Assembly: GCA_003260075.1 (NCBI GenBank)
Contig: QLIY01000011.1
Location: forward strand, 173,063-237,062
Direction of reading: 5' to 3'
From: Phallusia mammillata
Lineage: Eukaryota; Chordata; Ascidiacea; Phlebobranchia; Ascidiidae
Length of the DNA stretch: 64,000 nt
A program made the translations under genes and the position numbers. This document shows, one piece after another, positions 48,201 through 64,000 of this stretch; position 1 is the stretch's first letter; the number at the start of each line of letters is the position of its first letter. The notes beneath the pieces are model-generated. The model searched no databases and was not told where the DNA came from. It saw nothing but the letters and a program-made list of their open reading frames with translations.

Positions 48201-50220
48201 TAAACACAAACCATTTACGTTTGGCAAAGCGCCAAAACAAGACATGTATAAAATCACAGGATCCCTCTTATTGAGTTAAATAACATACCCTTCGCCCCAC
48301 GTTCGTATTGTGAAGGTTGAGTCTGTCAGATGTTGGAAGACGATTCGCATGTTTCCCATTAAATCCGTCCTCCAGTTGTTTTCTACTGTATTTAATTCCA
48401 TGCTCGATGTTATGACTCGCATTTCCCCATTGCCATTCCTGTGAAAAGTTAAGCTTCATACAAAATCCTATAGATCTGACATGAAATATGTTTTCAGTGA
48501 TTTGATTAGTGGCAATTTAGGATTAAAATTTACTGTGAAAACATATGTTGTTGGCAAAGAAATGGTCCAGTCGATTAAAAATAAGTTTAAACATGTTTGT
48601 AAAAAGAAAAGCTTGGGAAAGTTATTCAACAGAGAATAGTTTAATCGTATTTTATTATCCTACAATACTTAAAAATTGTCTGATTTTATTTAAACGTTTG
48701 GTATTAAAAAATGTTTATTAGCATTTTGTCTGTTATGTGTAAGCTTGTGCATATTTATTTCAAACATTAAGATTGATTTGATGTTTTTAATCAAACAATT
48801 TCCAACCTCTGCGATCGCTTTTTTGACGATCCACGATCTAGAGACGACTTGATTCAACAAAGGAATGATGAGATTCTGAGACTTTCGGATAGCTCGGAGA
48901 ATATTGTCTTGCGAAAAACCTTCAGTGCCGATCTTACAACCTTCCGTCTGTTGCTTCGTGCAAGCCTCGCTTATCGAATGAGCGATTCCAGCCCGCGTTA
49001 TTGCGTAGTAGAAAGCAGCTTCCTTGGTATCTAAAAACGTAAAATTAAGTTTTCACTACTGCTGTGTAACGCAAAAACTACACAAAACGATAATGACTCT
49101 TTGCAAATCATATAGGCATATTTCAAACTTGTCTCACCTCGCAAACCTGATGGCAAAACGTTGTCGTCAAACTTGGAAACGTTTTTGGTGTTTGATTTTT
49201 CCTCCCAAATATTTCTTGCCAAACTGCAGTTCCATCTGGAAACGAAGCATGTTTAAGATACATCCCAACATTTCTTACAAGTTCATTTCTTTAAACTTTT
49301 AACATTCATCTATTTGGGGTTCGAATCCAAGACCCTCCTGTATGTATAGGGGTAATCACCTCTGATCAAGCCTTTTAATATGTAAAACTTACTTTTCATG
49401 CGCAAATTCAGCGGTACAGTACTTTAACGCCATCTTATAGCCTTTCATAGCAGCCGAAGCCACTACTGGTTCCATGGAGCAGATTCCCATTTGGAGTGCT
49501 GAAAAACCTAAAAACGCAACAAATACTATAGTGTCATAATTTTGCCACGGGAAATGTATGTCCTGTTTTGCCAAACCTCGTGATTCTCTGCACCAATCAG
49601 GAAGCGGTACTGGCTGTTGTTTGACCGGTTGCGATGTTATTCCTGCATTGACGGAAAACTCGGATGGCAACGGTTGACGATGAGACACGGCCAATATTCC
49701 GACTTCCCTACAATCGAAACATACATAGCAAATTATTTGATTGTAAAATATTGTTTTGTTCCAACAATAATGATCATTTTTAGGTCATTTTGTTTTAAGA
49801 TAATACATGATACTGTTGATTATAAGATTTTAGACAGCACAACGTTTTACTTTCAATAAACCGAAAGGATTGTTAAAAAATTTAGACCATTCCACTTCCA
49901 AAAAATCAAAAAAAATATAACACAACCACAAAAATGGTAACAAGTAAAATTTCTTGCAGTTTAATAGGCGATTTCTGCAAACAGATATTCCTATATACAT
50001 CTCTTACCATCCTGGATTTGCACAAACCCTTTTAGACCAACCACAACAGACTATTAACACTAGGTGGACATTCACAACACAACGCAACAAGCTTCGAAGG
50101 AACCTAACTGACCAAATCATTTTTTCAACCAGTTTTTATCAATTTAAACAACAACCAACATATAGATAAGCTCGACACGGCAATGCCAAAGATTCGGTAC
50201 CATTTTATTCTACACCACAT
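45300..50220 (-). CDS. Divergent Wnt ligand
   Basis: Secreted lipid-modified signal protein. Exons on the minus strand: 49707-49577, 49507-49393, 49235-49138, 49030-48807, 48438-48289, 46184-45992, 45580-45300. A tentative first exon at 50220-50156 encodes a signal-peptide-like MWCRIKWYRIFGIAVSSLS but has a weak donor; with it the total is 418 residues, all in phase. Wnt marks: FAHEKWNCSLARNIW, FYYAITRAGIAHSISEAC, LNLHNTNVGRR, the CKCHGMSGSC block with the palmitoleoylated Ser, and CCGRGY followed by CDCEFSWCCDVTC near the end. The usual WGGCSDN is WGNASHN and the C-x-C just before it is CKI, with about 35 extra residues between. The subfamily is unclear; it may be one of the orphan Wnts of tunicates. 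Confidence 0.88.
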
Positions 50221-50704
50221 TTGATAGCAAACTAAAATGCCCCTTTTTCGTGAAATGTCAACGTTCAAGGCGTCGCAAACGAAGTATGATTGGTCGACGA
50301 AAAGCGTGGGATCAAATTCGCTTGTGAAATTGCGTAAAGCTGCTGTCATTTGTCTGTCGCTTGTGAGATGCTGTTTGGCTGGAAACTTGATTGAGCTTCA
50401 TTGCACAGAAGTTTTAAAATCTCTTCTATAAAGTTGTAAAATTGAAGACGACCCTACAAGCAAATTTTAATTTATACTGTGCTTTCCCATCGTTTATCCC
50501 TTCTTTTACCGGCAATTGGCTATCCTGTGGCATCATCAATGTAAAAACAAATACTTGACCATTGCCCATAGAGTAGGCTAACTCAGTTTTAAGCCAAACA
50601 GTATCAAACACCTCCATGTTGTCCGTAATATGGCTTTATAAACGAGAATACAATTTAAAACTCAATCGGTTTTGAATATGAATGCTTCATTAGTTTCTTT
50701 AGCG
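50221..50704. other. 5' flank of the Wnt gene
   Basis: About 480 bp with short minus-strand open frames that show no domain. If the tentative first Wnt exon is wrong, the true one may lie here or further upstream. Confidence 0.4.
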
Positions 50705-50862
50705 CAGTGGTTTGTAACTTTTTTGTCACGGCCGAACCCCTATGATATTCGTCAACCTTTGGTCGAACCTCAACAAGTTACATTCTTGGTTTTTAACTTT
50801 GTAGTCCGAAAGACCTTTATCGAACCCCTGGGGTTCGATCGAACCCAGGTTAAGAACCACTG
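50705..50862. mobile_element. hAT-type MITE with perfect TSD
   Basis: Starts CAGTGGTTTGTAAC and ends GTTAAGAACCACTG, a near-perfect inverted pair. It is flanked by perfect 8-bp duplications CTTTAGCG at 50697-50704 and 50863-50870. Length 158 bp, no coding frame. Confidence 0.92.
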
Positions 50863-50870
50863 CTTTAGCG

Positions 50871-51565
50871 AAAGCATTAAGAATCTGGGTACATCATGAC
50901 TGCGTTTCGTCAGTTTCTTTTGTCATCACCAGGTCGCCAGAAATTGTCACACGTAGTCATGCTTTGCACGCAAATGCTGCTCTAATTTTTTTGCTCGTCA
51001 AGAATTCGATTTCCAATCTTCGAAAAAAGTTTCATTTCGACCAGGAAGTCAACGAAGTATCGTATTCCTTTTTTATATGTTCGGCCTATTAAAACCGAAG
51101 TCCAAGTCAAAAAGAACAAATGCAATAGTAAATAGATTTTTATTTACGACACCGATCCTACTTTAAACAACAGCAGACACACGGGCCCAGAACTATTTCG
51201 TTATTGCAACTATTATTTAAGGCAAAGAGAAGTGGCGCCCCGCACGACGAAGTTGTAGTTTGCATTGGAACGGCAGTTGGCGCCCAGGAGAAGATCTCTT
51301 TCTATGAACGAAGATTTTTCGCAATTTTGTACTTGCCACAACACTTCATCAAAACCTAGGGACTTCAGAACTTTATTTGACTATTTCCAACAAAGCAAAA
51401 GTCTAAAGTGCTTCAGTAATCAAAAGAATTGCACCCCTAAAACAAGTCACTGTTATTTCAGTTAAACGTGCAGCAAAATGTGGAACAACGGGCAAACATG
51501 GGACGCGGCCACAGCGATAGGCATTAAATTCCTCTAGGCCTTTTTTGCGCCCCGATTAAAGCCTA
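50871..51565. other. Non-coding, 3' flank of SerRS
   Basis: About 700 bp of flank, presumably including the 3' UTR of SerRS. A short plus-strand open frame (51265-51465) has no domain. No gene seen. Confidence 0.45.
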
Positions 51566-55296
<3,731 letters not shown>

Positions 55297-56138
55297 TTTT
55301 AACAGCGTGTGCAAACGTTTTTTTGTACCTATACCTCAACTTAATGAAAACAAAAATTGTAATAACGGATTACACAATGCCTTAACACAAACAGTGCGTA
55401 AAAGTTGAACGACGTGTAATGACAGTTAGTTGAACAGCATTTAAAACGTAATCGCAATTTCCATTACCCAAGTTTCCTCAAGCAGCATGATGCAACGTGT
55501 GCTATTTCTACGGACGAGTTATTTTGTAAAATATACGTAGTTACGTAGTAATCAACTAAGCAAAAATAAAGAAAGGTTTAAGCAATAAAACTGCCACCAA
55601 ACAGAAATTGGTACTGTAGCGCAATTTTATTTAGATCAATTCAAATAATCATGTGGAGTTTACCTGCTGTTGATGTTCAGTAATCTGCAAGATACACCAA
55701 TTTTGATATTTGAGGACGAAAAACAAAACAAATGTAATTTTGTTTTTTTCACGTGAAATTTCCACAACATCAGTAATTAATTACGTTGGTATTCCTTCCA
55801 TGAGTGCATACGTGACAATTCCGAAACATAATATTACGTCATAGTTTCAAAAGTTGAGTTGAACAAATGAAGCTTTCAATTTCAACAAATGAAAAGATAA
55901 AACATTTTGTTTATTATCTGCATAAAAATAAATTATAAAGTTGGTTTCTCTGGAGAAGTATAAAACCAAACTTGTAATAATCAACAACATAAACTGGGTG
56001 TAGATTCAAGGACAAATATTCTCTGCAAACAGATCGCCGATTTCTTGTTTGACATTCGTCTGGCGAACTTGTCGTTAAGGTTTGGTGTGGATTTTTAAGT
56101 TAATTTCAATAAATTTGGTTTGCACCTTGCCTTCCAAA
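55297..56138. promoter_or_regulatory. Divergent promoter region of SARS1 and COX4
   Basis: 842 bp between two housekeeping start codons that point away from each other. Upstream exons or 5' UTRs of either gene may lie here. No TATA box stands out. Bidirectional control is inferred from layout only. Confidence 0.45.
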
Positions 56139-57149
56139 ATGGCGTCGAATATTCTGCGAACTATCGTGAACAAAGGGGTTGGAAGGCAACTACGTATATT
56201 AAACGTGGCTAGAATGAGCAGCACAGCAGATGTTGTCGACCATGGCCTTAAAATTAATGAAGACTTTTACGAAAGTGTTTATTCCCCACTTCCGGATAGG
56301 CCACGTTCACTTCCTGTAGCAGGTTAGAATCTTTGAAGTGTCTATTAATAAACTATGTCTATTGCAACTGTTTTTTGGCAGCAAGTTTGCCATGATAAAA
56401 ATAGTATTTTACTTTCATTGATCATTTATTAAACCAGTTTATATGTAAACGTACGGGCAATGGTGTAGCCGCAGAACTAAATTTTGGCAAGATTAATGTT
56501 AAGTTGGTTTAATACACTAATTTATTTTATGGTACCATGTGCATTTTTGGGTATCAGTGGCTTTCTGTAGAATACAAAGTGGTTCTGCACTAAACATAAA
56601 ACGTTTTGGTGTTTTTTGTACATGGTGTGTAAAATTGAGTTTTTATTTTGTGCTTTGCTATAGTCTTCAGTAAAAAAGGCAAATGTGTGTTTTGTACATA
56701 CAATGACAAATACAAAAAAATGCTGTTTGGTTTTCTGAAAAGAGTTAACAACACACAATCTTATCTGGAATGTGCACATTTAATGATTTATTGAATCCAA
56801 TTTTATAGAGGACCTCAAGGCACTGAAAGAAAAGGAACTTGGCGATTGGAGCAACCTCACAGTGGATGAGCAAATGGACTTGTACAACATGCATTTCAGC
56901 ATGACTATGGGTGACATGGTTCGTGGCAATGACACATGGAAGTCATCTATGGGCCTTGTTTTCTTAATAAGCAGTCTTGGGTTTGCATTTATTATACTGT
57001 GCAAGAAGTTCATCTTACCACCTCCTCCAATAACATACAGTGATGAATGGGTCCATGCTAGCATCAAAAAACAACTTAGAATGCACAGTGGCCCCATTAC
57101 TGGTATTGCATCTAAATGGGATTACGAAAACAACTGCTGGAAGAAGTAA
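56139..57149 (+). CDS. COX4: Cytochrome c oxidase subunit 4
   Basis: Nuclear-encoded subunit of respiratory complex IV in the mitochondrial inner membrane. Two exons, 56139-56322 and 56809-57149, give 174 residues. The N terminus (MASNILRTIVNKGVGRQLRI) is basic and Ser/Thr-rich without acids, as expected for a mitochondrial presequence. The mature part begins near DHGLKINEDFYESVYSPLPD. The single membrane helix is about SSMGLVFLISSLGFAFIILC, and the tail ends in WDYENNCWKK, close to the family consensus. The ATG at 56139 is the first in frame that gives a presequence. It is divergent from SARS1 and convergent with SLC35E3. Confidence 0.95.
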
Positions 57150-57239
57150 AGGACTAGGCTGAAATCTTTTTGAACTATTGTCAAAAACTATTGTTATGTT
57201 TGGCTGTACATTTGTTTCTTCTGTTCCTACATAAATTTC

Positions 57240-57245
57240 AATAAA
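57240..57245 (+). promoter_or_regulatory. Candidate poly(A) signal of COX4
   Basis: AATAAA lies 90 bp after the COX4 stop codon, a usual distance for a short 3' UTR. Confidence 0.55.
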
Positions 57246-57329
57246 CAGTGCTGATTTGGAAACTCTAATTAATGTTGTGCTGCAATAAACTACAGAAATC
57301 CTGTTCCTGTTTAAATAGAAGCAAGCAAA

Positions 57330-57442
57330 AACAATCTCAATTTTATTCAAACTATAGTAACCTATTTTCCAATAGATCAGTGGTACCCCCCCCCCAACAA
57401 TCTCAATTTTATTCAAACTATAGTAACCTATTTTCCAATAGA
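57330..57442. repeat. 66-bp direct duplication split by ten C
   Basis: A block of about 47 bases starting AACAATCTCAATTTTATTC occurs at 57330 and again at 57396, identical through CCAATAGAT, and the join is a run of ten C (57386-57395). The form matches the join in the element at 52343-52352, so both may be failed gap closures. Confidence 0.8.
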
Positions 57443-58126
57443 TAAATCAGATGGTGTTTTTACCAGCGAAATATGAGCAGTTGATGCTCTTGTGGTATTG
57501 TAGATCTGATTGATGCTATTTGCAATCTCTCTGCATACATATTTTTCACATGAATATCTGGTATTAATGCAAGACACACAATTGTAACTGCTTTCAGGTC
57601 ATACATGATAACCGTTTATTACCTAAAATACTAAAACTACGGATAAAACATACAGTGTAGTAAACAAGCCAACTAAACAATATCAGGATCATCAATCACA
57701 AACATTTTTGATTCAAGATTTGGACCCACTATGATTACATATAATGACAGTGTGCATAAAACCAGTAAAAAAATATTATCCATACAGAAACCTACAAAAT
57801 GTAAGAGTGGCGAGATGGAGAAAGATATGAAAAAATGACATGCAGAAGAGACCTTCTGAAAACTGTAGTTTTTGTTAATTTAGTGCTTTAATAAAAACTT
57901 GGCAAAAAAGATCGTTTGGTATTAAATAATGTATAACTATTTTGAACAGATGCCCAGAAGTTTTTTTTGTGGACAATATATATATATGTAACATAAATAA
58001 AACAAGATCGCAAACACTCTTGACATACTACTGCATTTCAACTGTATAATATATATGATTATAACATTAAATGCTTATGAAATACACTTCACATGCTGCA
58101 TGGCAGTTTTACAAAAATGTGCTGCT
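57443..58126. other. Convergent intergenic region
   Basis: AT-rich 3' flank shared by COX4 (+) and SLC35E3 (-), probably the long 3' UTR of SLC35E3. No gene seen. Confidence 0.5.
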
Positions 58127-60407
<2,281 letters not shown>

Positions 60408-60413
60408 TTTATT
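60408..60413 (-). promoter_or_regulatory. Candidate poly(A) signal of bHLH gene 2
   Basis: AATAAA on the minus strand, 52 bp after the stop codon of bHLH gene 2. Confidence 0.5.
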
Positions 60414-60464
60414 GCATAAATACACACACACTTTGCAGACCAAAATGAAGTGAAGACTTTATAA

Positions 60465-61523
60465 TCACAAATCGTAGGATGCCGTTGAAACAAATCCACT
60501 TTCTGGGCTGTCTGGGTTTAAAACGCTTTCCGCAGACGAAATAAAATGAAACACATCATCTTGTGCGACAGTGGAGTAATCTGGCATACATGTGTTTTCG
60601 TTGATAGGTACAAAGTAATTGGGACCTTGTTCAGCGAAAAACGGTTCTGAGTTGTAAACCGGAAATTCATCGGTTTTTGTGCAGATTAAGTCCTGGTGCT
60701 GCACTTCTTCGAAAGTCTGGGGAAATTGTGGTGCCGTGTACTGCTGATAACCCTCTTGGTACTGCGTCATCGATTGGGCATGGTATTGCATTGGTGGTTC
60801 CGGTGACATGTTATAGGTGGGAAGTGTGTTCCAACTGTCGTCAACAGGCTGACAATTATATCCGTTCTCCATTGGCAATTGCTGATGACTTGTGGTGGTC
60901 ACTGGCAAGTGATCGATTGGTGAGGGTTCACCAGCGGCGTCAATGGCGTCCATCATCAATTCGTCTTCTGATTTGCACCAGAAACGATTTCTTTCTTCCC
61001 ACTGCCTCTCGCCATTCATGCAACCGTGCAAAAAGTTGATGTAGCGAATTGCCAGCTGCAAACAAGAGTTGCTATTAGTTTTTTTTGCAATAATATGTTG
61101 CAATAATATTATGGAATTGTTATTGTAGTACCATTTAGCTGACTATAATTTTTTTCAATAGGTTACCTGAAGGGTTTGCTTTTTGTGGAGTTTTCTATTC
61201 TGTGTAAGCCTGATCGGAATTACACTTTGCAAATCTTCCAAAGCCTCGTTGAACACCCGCAACCTTTGGCGCTCTCTACCGGCGGCGTTTGGGCGTCTCT
61301 TTTTGCTTATGCTTGACGTAGAATCGACGTCACTCTTTCGCTTCTGGGCGGTTGATCGCATATAGGTTATACCCTGAATCAAAAACGTAATATTAAGGTT
61401 TTGTACAAACAGTGATATGAATCCTATTTTTTTTATTTTTACTATAGAAATAGTAAATATAATATATCCATTGGAATAAGTTTTTACCTGATCGATGGTG
61501 CCTTGTTCGTATGCGCAATTCAT
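60465..61523 (-). CDS. Orphan-type bHLH transcription factor 2
   Basis: Predicted nuclear DNA-binding protein of 277 residues from minus-strand exons 61523-61488, 61373-61167 and 61055-60465, both introns in phase 0. The bHLH reads RPNAAGRERQRLR for the basic region, FNEALEDLQSVIPIRL for helix 1 and KKQTLQLAIRYINFL for helix 2. It is followed by ERQWEERNRFWC and EDELMMDAIDA, and the protein ends in SPESGFVSTASYDL. All these blocks match gene 1 at 30451-31739, as do the two intron sites. The rest of the tail is Gln/Tyr/Pro-rich and differs. A frame that extends upstream begins with GTG; the ATG at 61523 is the first true one. Confidence 0.9.
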
Positions 61524-61607
61524 TTTTGAGCTTGATTTCAGAAATACACTCACAGCTATTAATAGATAGATGACAAAATTGTAATGAGAAGAGTTTAGGT
61601 GGAACAG

Positions 61608-61615
61608 TATTTATA
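61608..61615 (-). promoter_or_regulatory. TATA box of bHLH gene 2
   Basis: TATAAATA on the minus strand, 84 bp upstream of the ATG. A start site about 30 bp downstream of it would leave a 5' UTR of some 50 nt. Confidence 0.5.
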
Positions 61616-62594
61616 CGTTGGTCTGTATCATAGTGAGTTCCTTTTTCGTGGTCAGTGGCATCCGCCCAGGGTTCGACTATACGCAGCGTCAACACCCGAA
61701 AGCCCCAGACCGTCGGTCCCTGCTCTGCGCCCAACAGCGATCACTGGCTCAGGCAGAGTGACAATGAACTTTAAGTCGGATATGTGCGCAGAGCTCGCTG
61801 TTCAGTTTCCGATTCGGTCGCGTCGATTCAAGTTCAATGGATTTGCAAGACCGCAGGCGCCACATCAAGACCGGCCAACGGATAATCTATGTTTGAGTAA
61901 GCTTTGACAAACGTATTTTTTGGCCCAAATCGGAAATGTGACAGGATTGAAATATATTGTTTTGTGCGATGTTCAATTGACAAAACTTCAAATGACGAAA
62001 TATTATTTAATGAGTAATAAAAACGTTTCTGTAAAAGTGTTTTGTATTTTGAACATTTAACGGACTGTAATTGTTTAACTATCGTGTTTTTGAGGGGTAG
62101 TTAGGATAAAGGTATGTTCTTCAAAAATTGCAATAATAAGTTTATTCATAGCAAGTATTAAAACAAATTGACTCTCGAGTGAAACTTATTACCAAAACAT
62201 CGATATAAAATTTTCGACAATCCTGTTAGTGCTGGTGAACACAGCGGGAAGTTATAACATCAGCTATGATAAGAAGTGATCTCCAAGCGAGACGGGATTC
62301 TACGATCGACGATAAAATGTTGCACTTCAAAGAACTTTCCGTCACAAGTCGCAGGTAAATGTGTGAAGAAAATGCTAACCATGCGGTTTGTGCAACGTAG
62401 TGTTTGCGGCAAAAATAGTTTATCCCCGGTGCTAAATCCAAAACGCGGTATATTAGTGTTATGATTTAAATTGGAATGCTTCGCATATGAACATACGGTT
62501 GGTGGTCCTAAAGTACTTTGATTTGTATAACTACAAACAATAGATAACTAATAGATAACTATTAGTATAATGCCTATGACCAATATTGTACACA
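61616..62594. other. 5' flank of bHLH gene 2
   Basis: About 1 kb. A plus-strand open frame (61599-61907) overlaps the promoter, has no domain and starts without a good context. I see no gene. Confidence 0.45.
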
Positions 62595-63446
62595 CTACAC
62601 AATAATTTTTTGAGCTTTAAGCAATTGAGTGAATGTAGCACAAGTTTCATCGCTATCGTGGAGCACAATAGGAAGTTGTTCCAAAACAATTGGGCCACTG
62701 GGACCTGCGGAAAAGGATTAAAGTTATGTACAACATCGTAAGTTATAAGTGTATGATTTGTTTGTGGGAATGCCCTATAAACGCCCTATGAGGGAAAATC
62801 TCACCCTAATAATACAAGTTTTTATAAACGCTGCCCGTCACAATTTGAGTCCACATTTGAAGAAAAGTGATGGGCCTGTAGCAGCAGTCGCTTCGCTATG
62901 CGATGTTTGACCAACCGCATACCTCCACGATAGGAAGGCTGTTTGTTTTCGGATGTACGGTCACTGCAAGAGGTGCTTTGCCGATCACATAGGCCGCTAA
63001 TAAACCTCTACGGGCCGCGTATTTGTTTTTGTCACTAGACGTCCAACTCTGCATGTTGTGCCAAGGATCAATTTGTTTGCGTATCAGCTGCGCACCAATC
63101 ACTTTGGCTTTTGATTTAGATATTTTGATGAACTTTTATAAAATAGCGTAACAAAAAAACGATGCAAACAGAAAGTTTTAATATGCTTCACCTGATGTTG
63201 TTGTAATACCACTTTTTGAAGCAAATATTATTTCGTACCAAAGTTGCATTAACGTCCAAAACACGTGAGTCTTCAATCAATTTGAATCAAGAGGGAATAA
63301 AAAGAAGTGTAAATACTGTATATGTAAAGAAGAGTCTTTATTACCGAGCCATACATGTATATTTTTAGCGACATGAAATGGGATTGTTTGCAAAATTCTA
63401 GTGTTTTTAGTTTTGTGTGTGATGTCATAAACTACTTCCTGGGAAA
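62595..63446 (-). CDS. Unrecognised multi-exon gene, tentative
   Basis: Four stretches on the minus strand look like exons. (a) 63446-63345 has an acceptor-like CTAG before it, codes VVYDITHKTKNTRILQTIPF then HVAKNIHVWLG, and ends in a GTAATA donor. (b) 63270-63192, ending ACATCAG before GTGAAG, codes THVFWTLMQLWYEIIFASKS in one frame. (c) About 63105-62916 codes DPWHNMQSW and GLLAAYVIGKAPLAVTVHP. (d) 62704-62595, after a CCGCAG acceptor, codes GPSGPIVLEQLPIVLHDSDE and ends in a TAG stop. Exons (c) and (d) join in phase through a GTTGGT donor. The (a)-(b) and (b)-(c) joins are not resolved, since phase or acceptor strength is unsatisfactory. I do not know the family. Further 5' exons should lie to the right. 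Confidence 0.35.
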
Positions 63447-63920
63447 CTAGATAAAACAGTTTCAGCATGTAAGGTTCGTAGTCTAATCTAAGTCGTGTCA
63501 GTTGCCAATTTACTCAACCTGTTTGTATGTGACTTTACATACCATGAAAACAAAATAGGCCTATCTATAGATAAAAAAGGTCCACTTTAACAAAAACGGG
63601 AAACAATACATATTTCCCATTTTAACGACATTTGAAAAACATCGACTTGTGAATGAACCCAAGCTATAATCACACAGTCGCCTGCTATGGGGATTTTTAC
63701 CAAAAACGTTCCCGTGCTTTGCGGAAATTGAACATCCACACATCGTGGCCTAAATCGCCTTTCCCGATTGCGGTTCGTGAGGTTCGTATTACCCCTTTTT
63801 CGTTGCATTTTAGCTAACAACTCTACACTGTAACTTATGCAGTGTCATTGGCCAATGTATTAACCACATTTGACAAGCTAAAGCCTAATTACAACTTTGA
63901 AAAGTACTTTGTTATACTTA
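63447..63920. other. Non-coding stretch
   Basis: 474 bp between the tentative minus-strand gene and the plus-strand start at the window edge. It may include the start of the former and the promoter of the latter. No clear element seen. Confidence 0.4.
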
Positions 63921-64000
63921 TGGCTTCTAAACGTAGGAAGGTAGACGGTGTAGAATTAACCAAACCAGCAGGTAAGGCCACCCAGCGCAAACCTTTGGCA
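63921..64000 (+). CDS. Start of a gene cut by the window edge
   Basis: ATG at 63921 opens a frame MASKRRKVDGVELTKPA that stays open to the edge. The KRRKV cluster would suit a nuclear protein. A GTAAGG at 63972-63977 could be a donor ending the first exon after about 17 codons. The product cannot be named from so little sequence. Confidence 0.35.

Noticed and set aside
49310-49375. Possible tRNA around GGGGTTCGAATCC in a Wnt intron
   Set aside because: Only a B-box-like word is present. I could not find a matching A-box, acceptor stem or anticodon arm on either strand; at best a SINE scrap.
61524-61553. Earlier start of bHLH gene 2 at 61553
   Set aside because: The codon there is GTG. The first ATG in frame is at 61523 and gives a phase-0 first exon.

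Overview
The window looks like nuclear DNA of a tunicate, most likely a Ciona species. The reasons are compact multi-exon genes with short GT-AG introns, AT-rich intergenic DNA with many small MITEs, chordate-type orthologues (POC1, DUSP6/7/9-type MKP, MANF, RWDD3, PSMA5, SerRS, COX4, SLC35E3), a divergent Wnt, and a pair of bHLH genes that fit no vertebrate family I recognise. All gene models were built by eye from splice sites and reading phase. Most are phase-consistent end to end. The weakest are the first exon of the Wnt gene and the two models at the right edge.

Left part (1-17.7 kb): the 3' two thirds of POC1 (+), a centriole WD40 protein, then about 6.7 kb of non-coding DNA, then a three-exon MAP-kinase phosphatase of the DUSP6/7/9 type (+). 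The non-coding stretch holds a fold-back MITE and a three-copy tandem repeat with a perfectly kept 18-bp core. An intron of POC1 and an intron of the phosphatase each contain a run of exactly 92 G.

Centre left (17.7-30.4 kb): no gene I can support. This 12.7 kb block has several perfect CRE octamers (TGACGTCA), including a close pair, and one hAT-type MITE. It lies upstream of the first bHLH gene and may hold regulatory elements.

Centre (30.4-39.6 kb): bHLH gene 1 (+), then three genes on the minus strand: MANF, RWDD3 (intronless) and PSMA5. PSMA5 and RWDD3 lie 188 bp apart with a splice-acceptor-like site just before the RWDD3 start and no AATAAA on that strand between them, so they may form a trans-spliced operon. 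Transposon fragments crowd the first intron and 5' flank of PSMA5 (two copies of one MITE family, a tRNA-derived SINE head, a 669-bp hAT element).

Centre right (39.6-50.3 kb): a 14-exon gene (+) for a 1070-residue protein with an N-myristoylation-type start, eight fibronectin type III modules each bounded by phase-1 introns, and a Pro/Glu-rich tail, with no signal peptide. I do not recognise it, and it is the most novel-looking protein here. Next comes a divergent Wnt ligand (-) that seems to have lost a paired cysteine.

Right part (50.3-64 kb): seryl-tRNA synthetase (-) and COX4 (+) share a divergent promoter region. SLC35E3 (-) converges on COX4. bHLH gene 2 (-) is a clear paralogue of gene 1, with the same intron positions and a shared C-terminal motif. 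Beyond it are a low-confidence minus-strand gene and the start of a plus-strand gene cut by the window edge.

Several places look like assembly artefacts: a duplication split by an N, two duplications split by ten C, two 92-G runs and one 48-C run.
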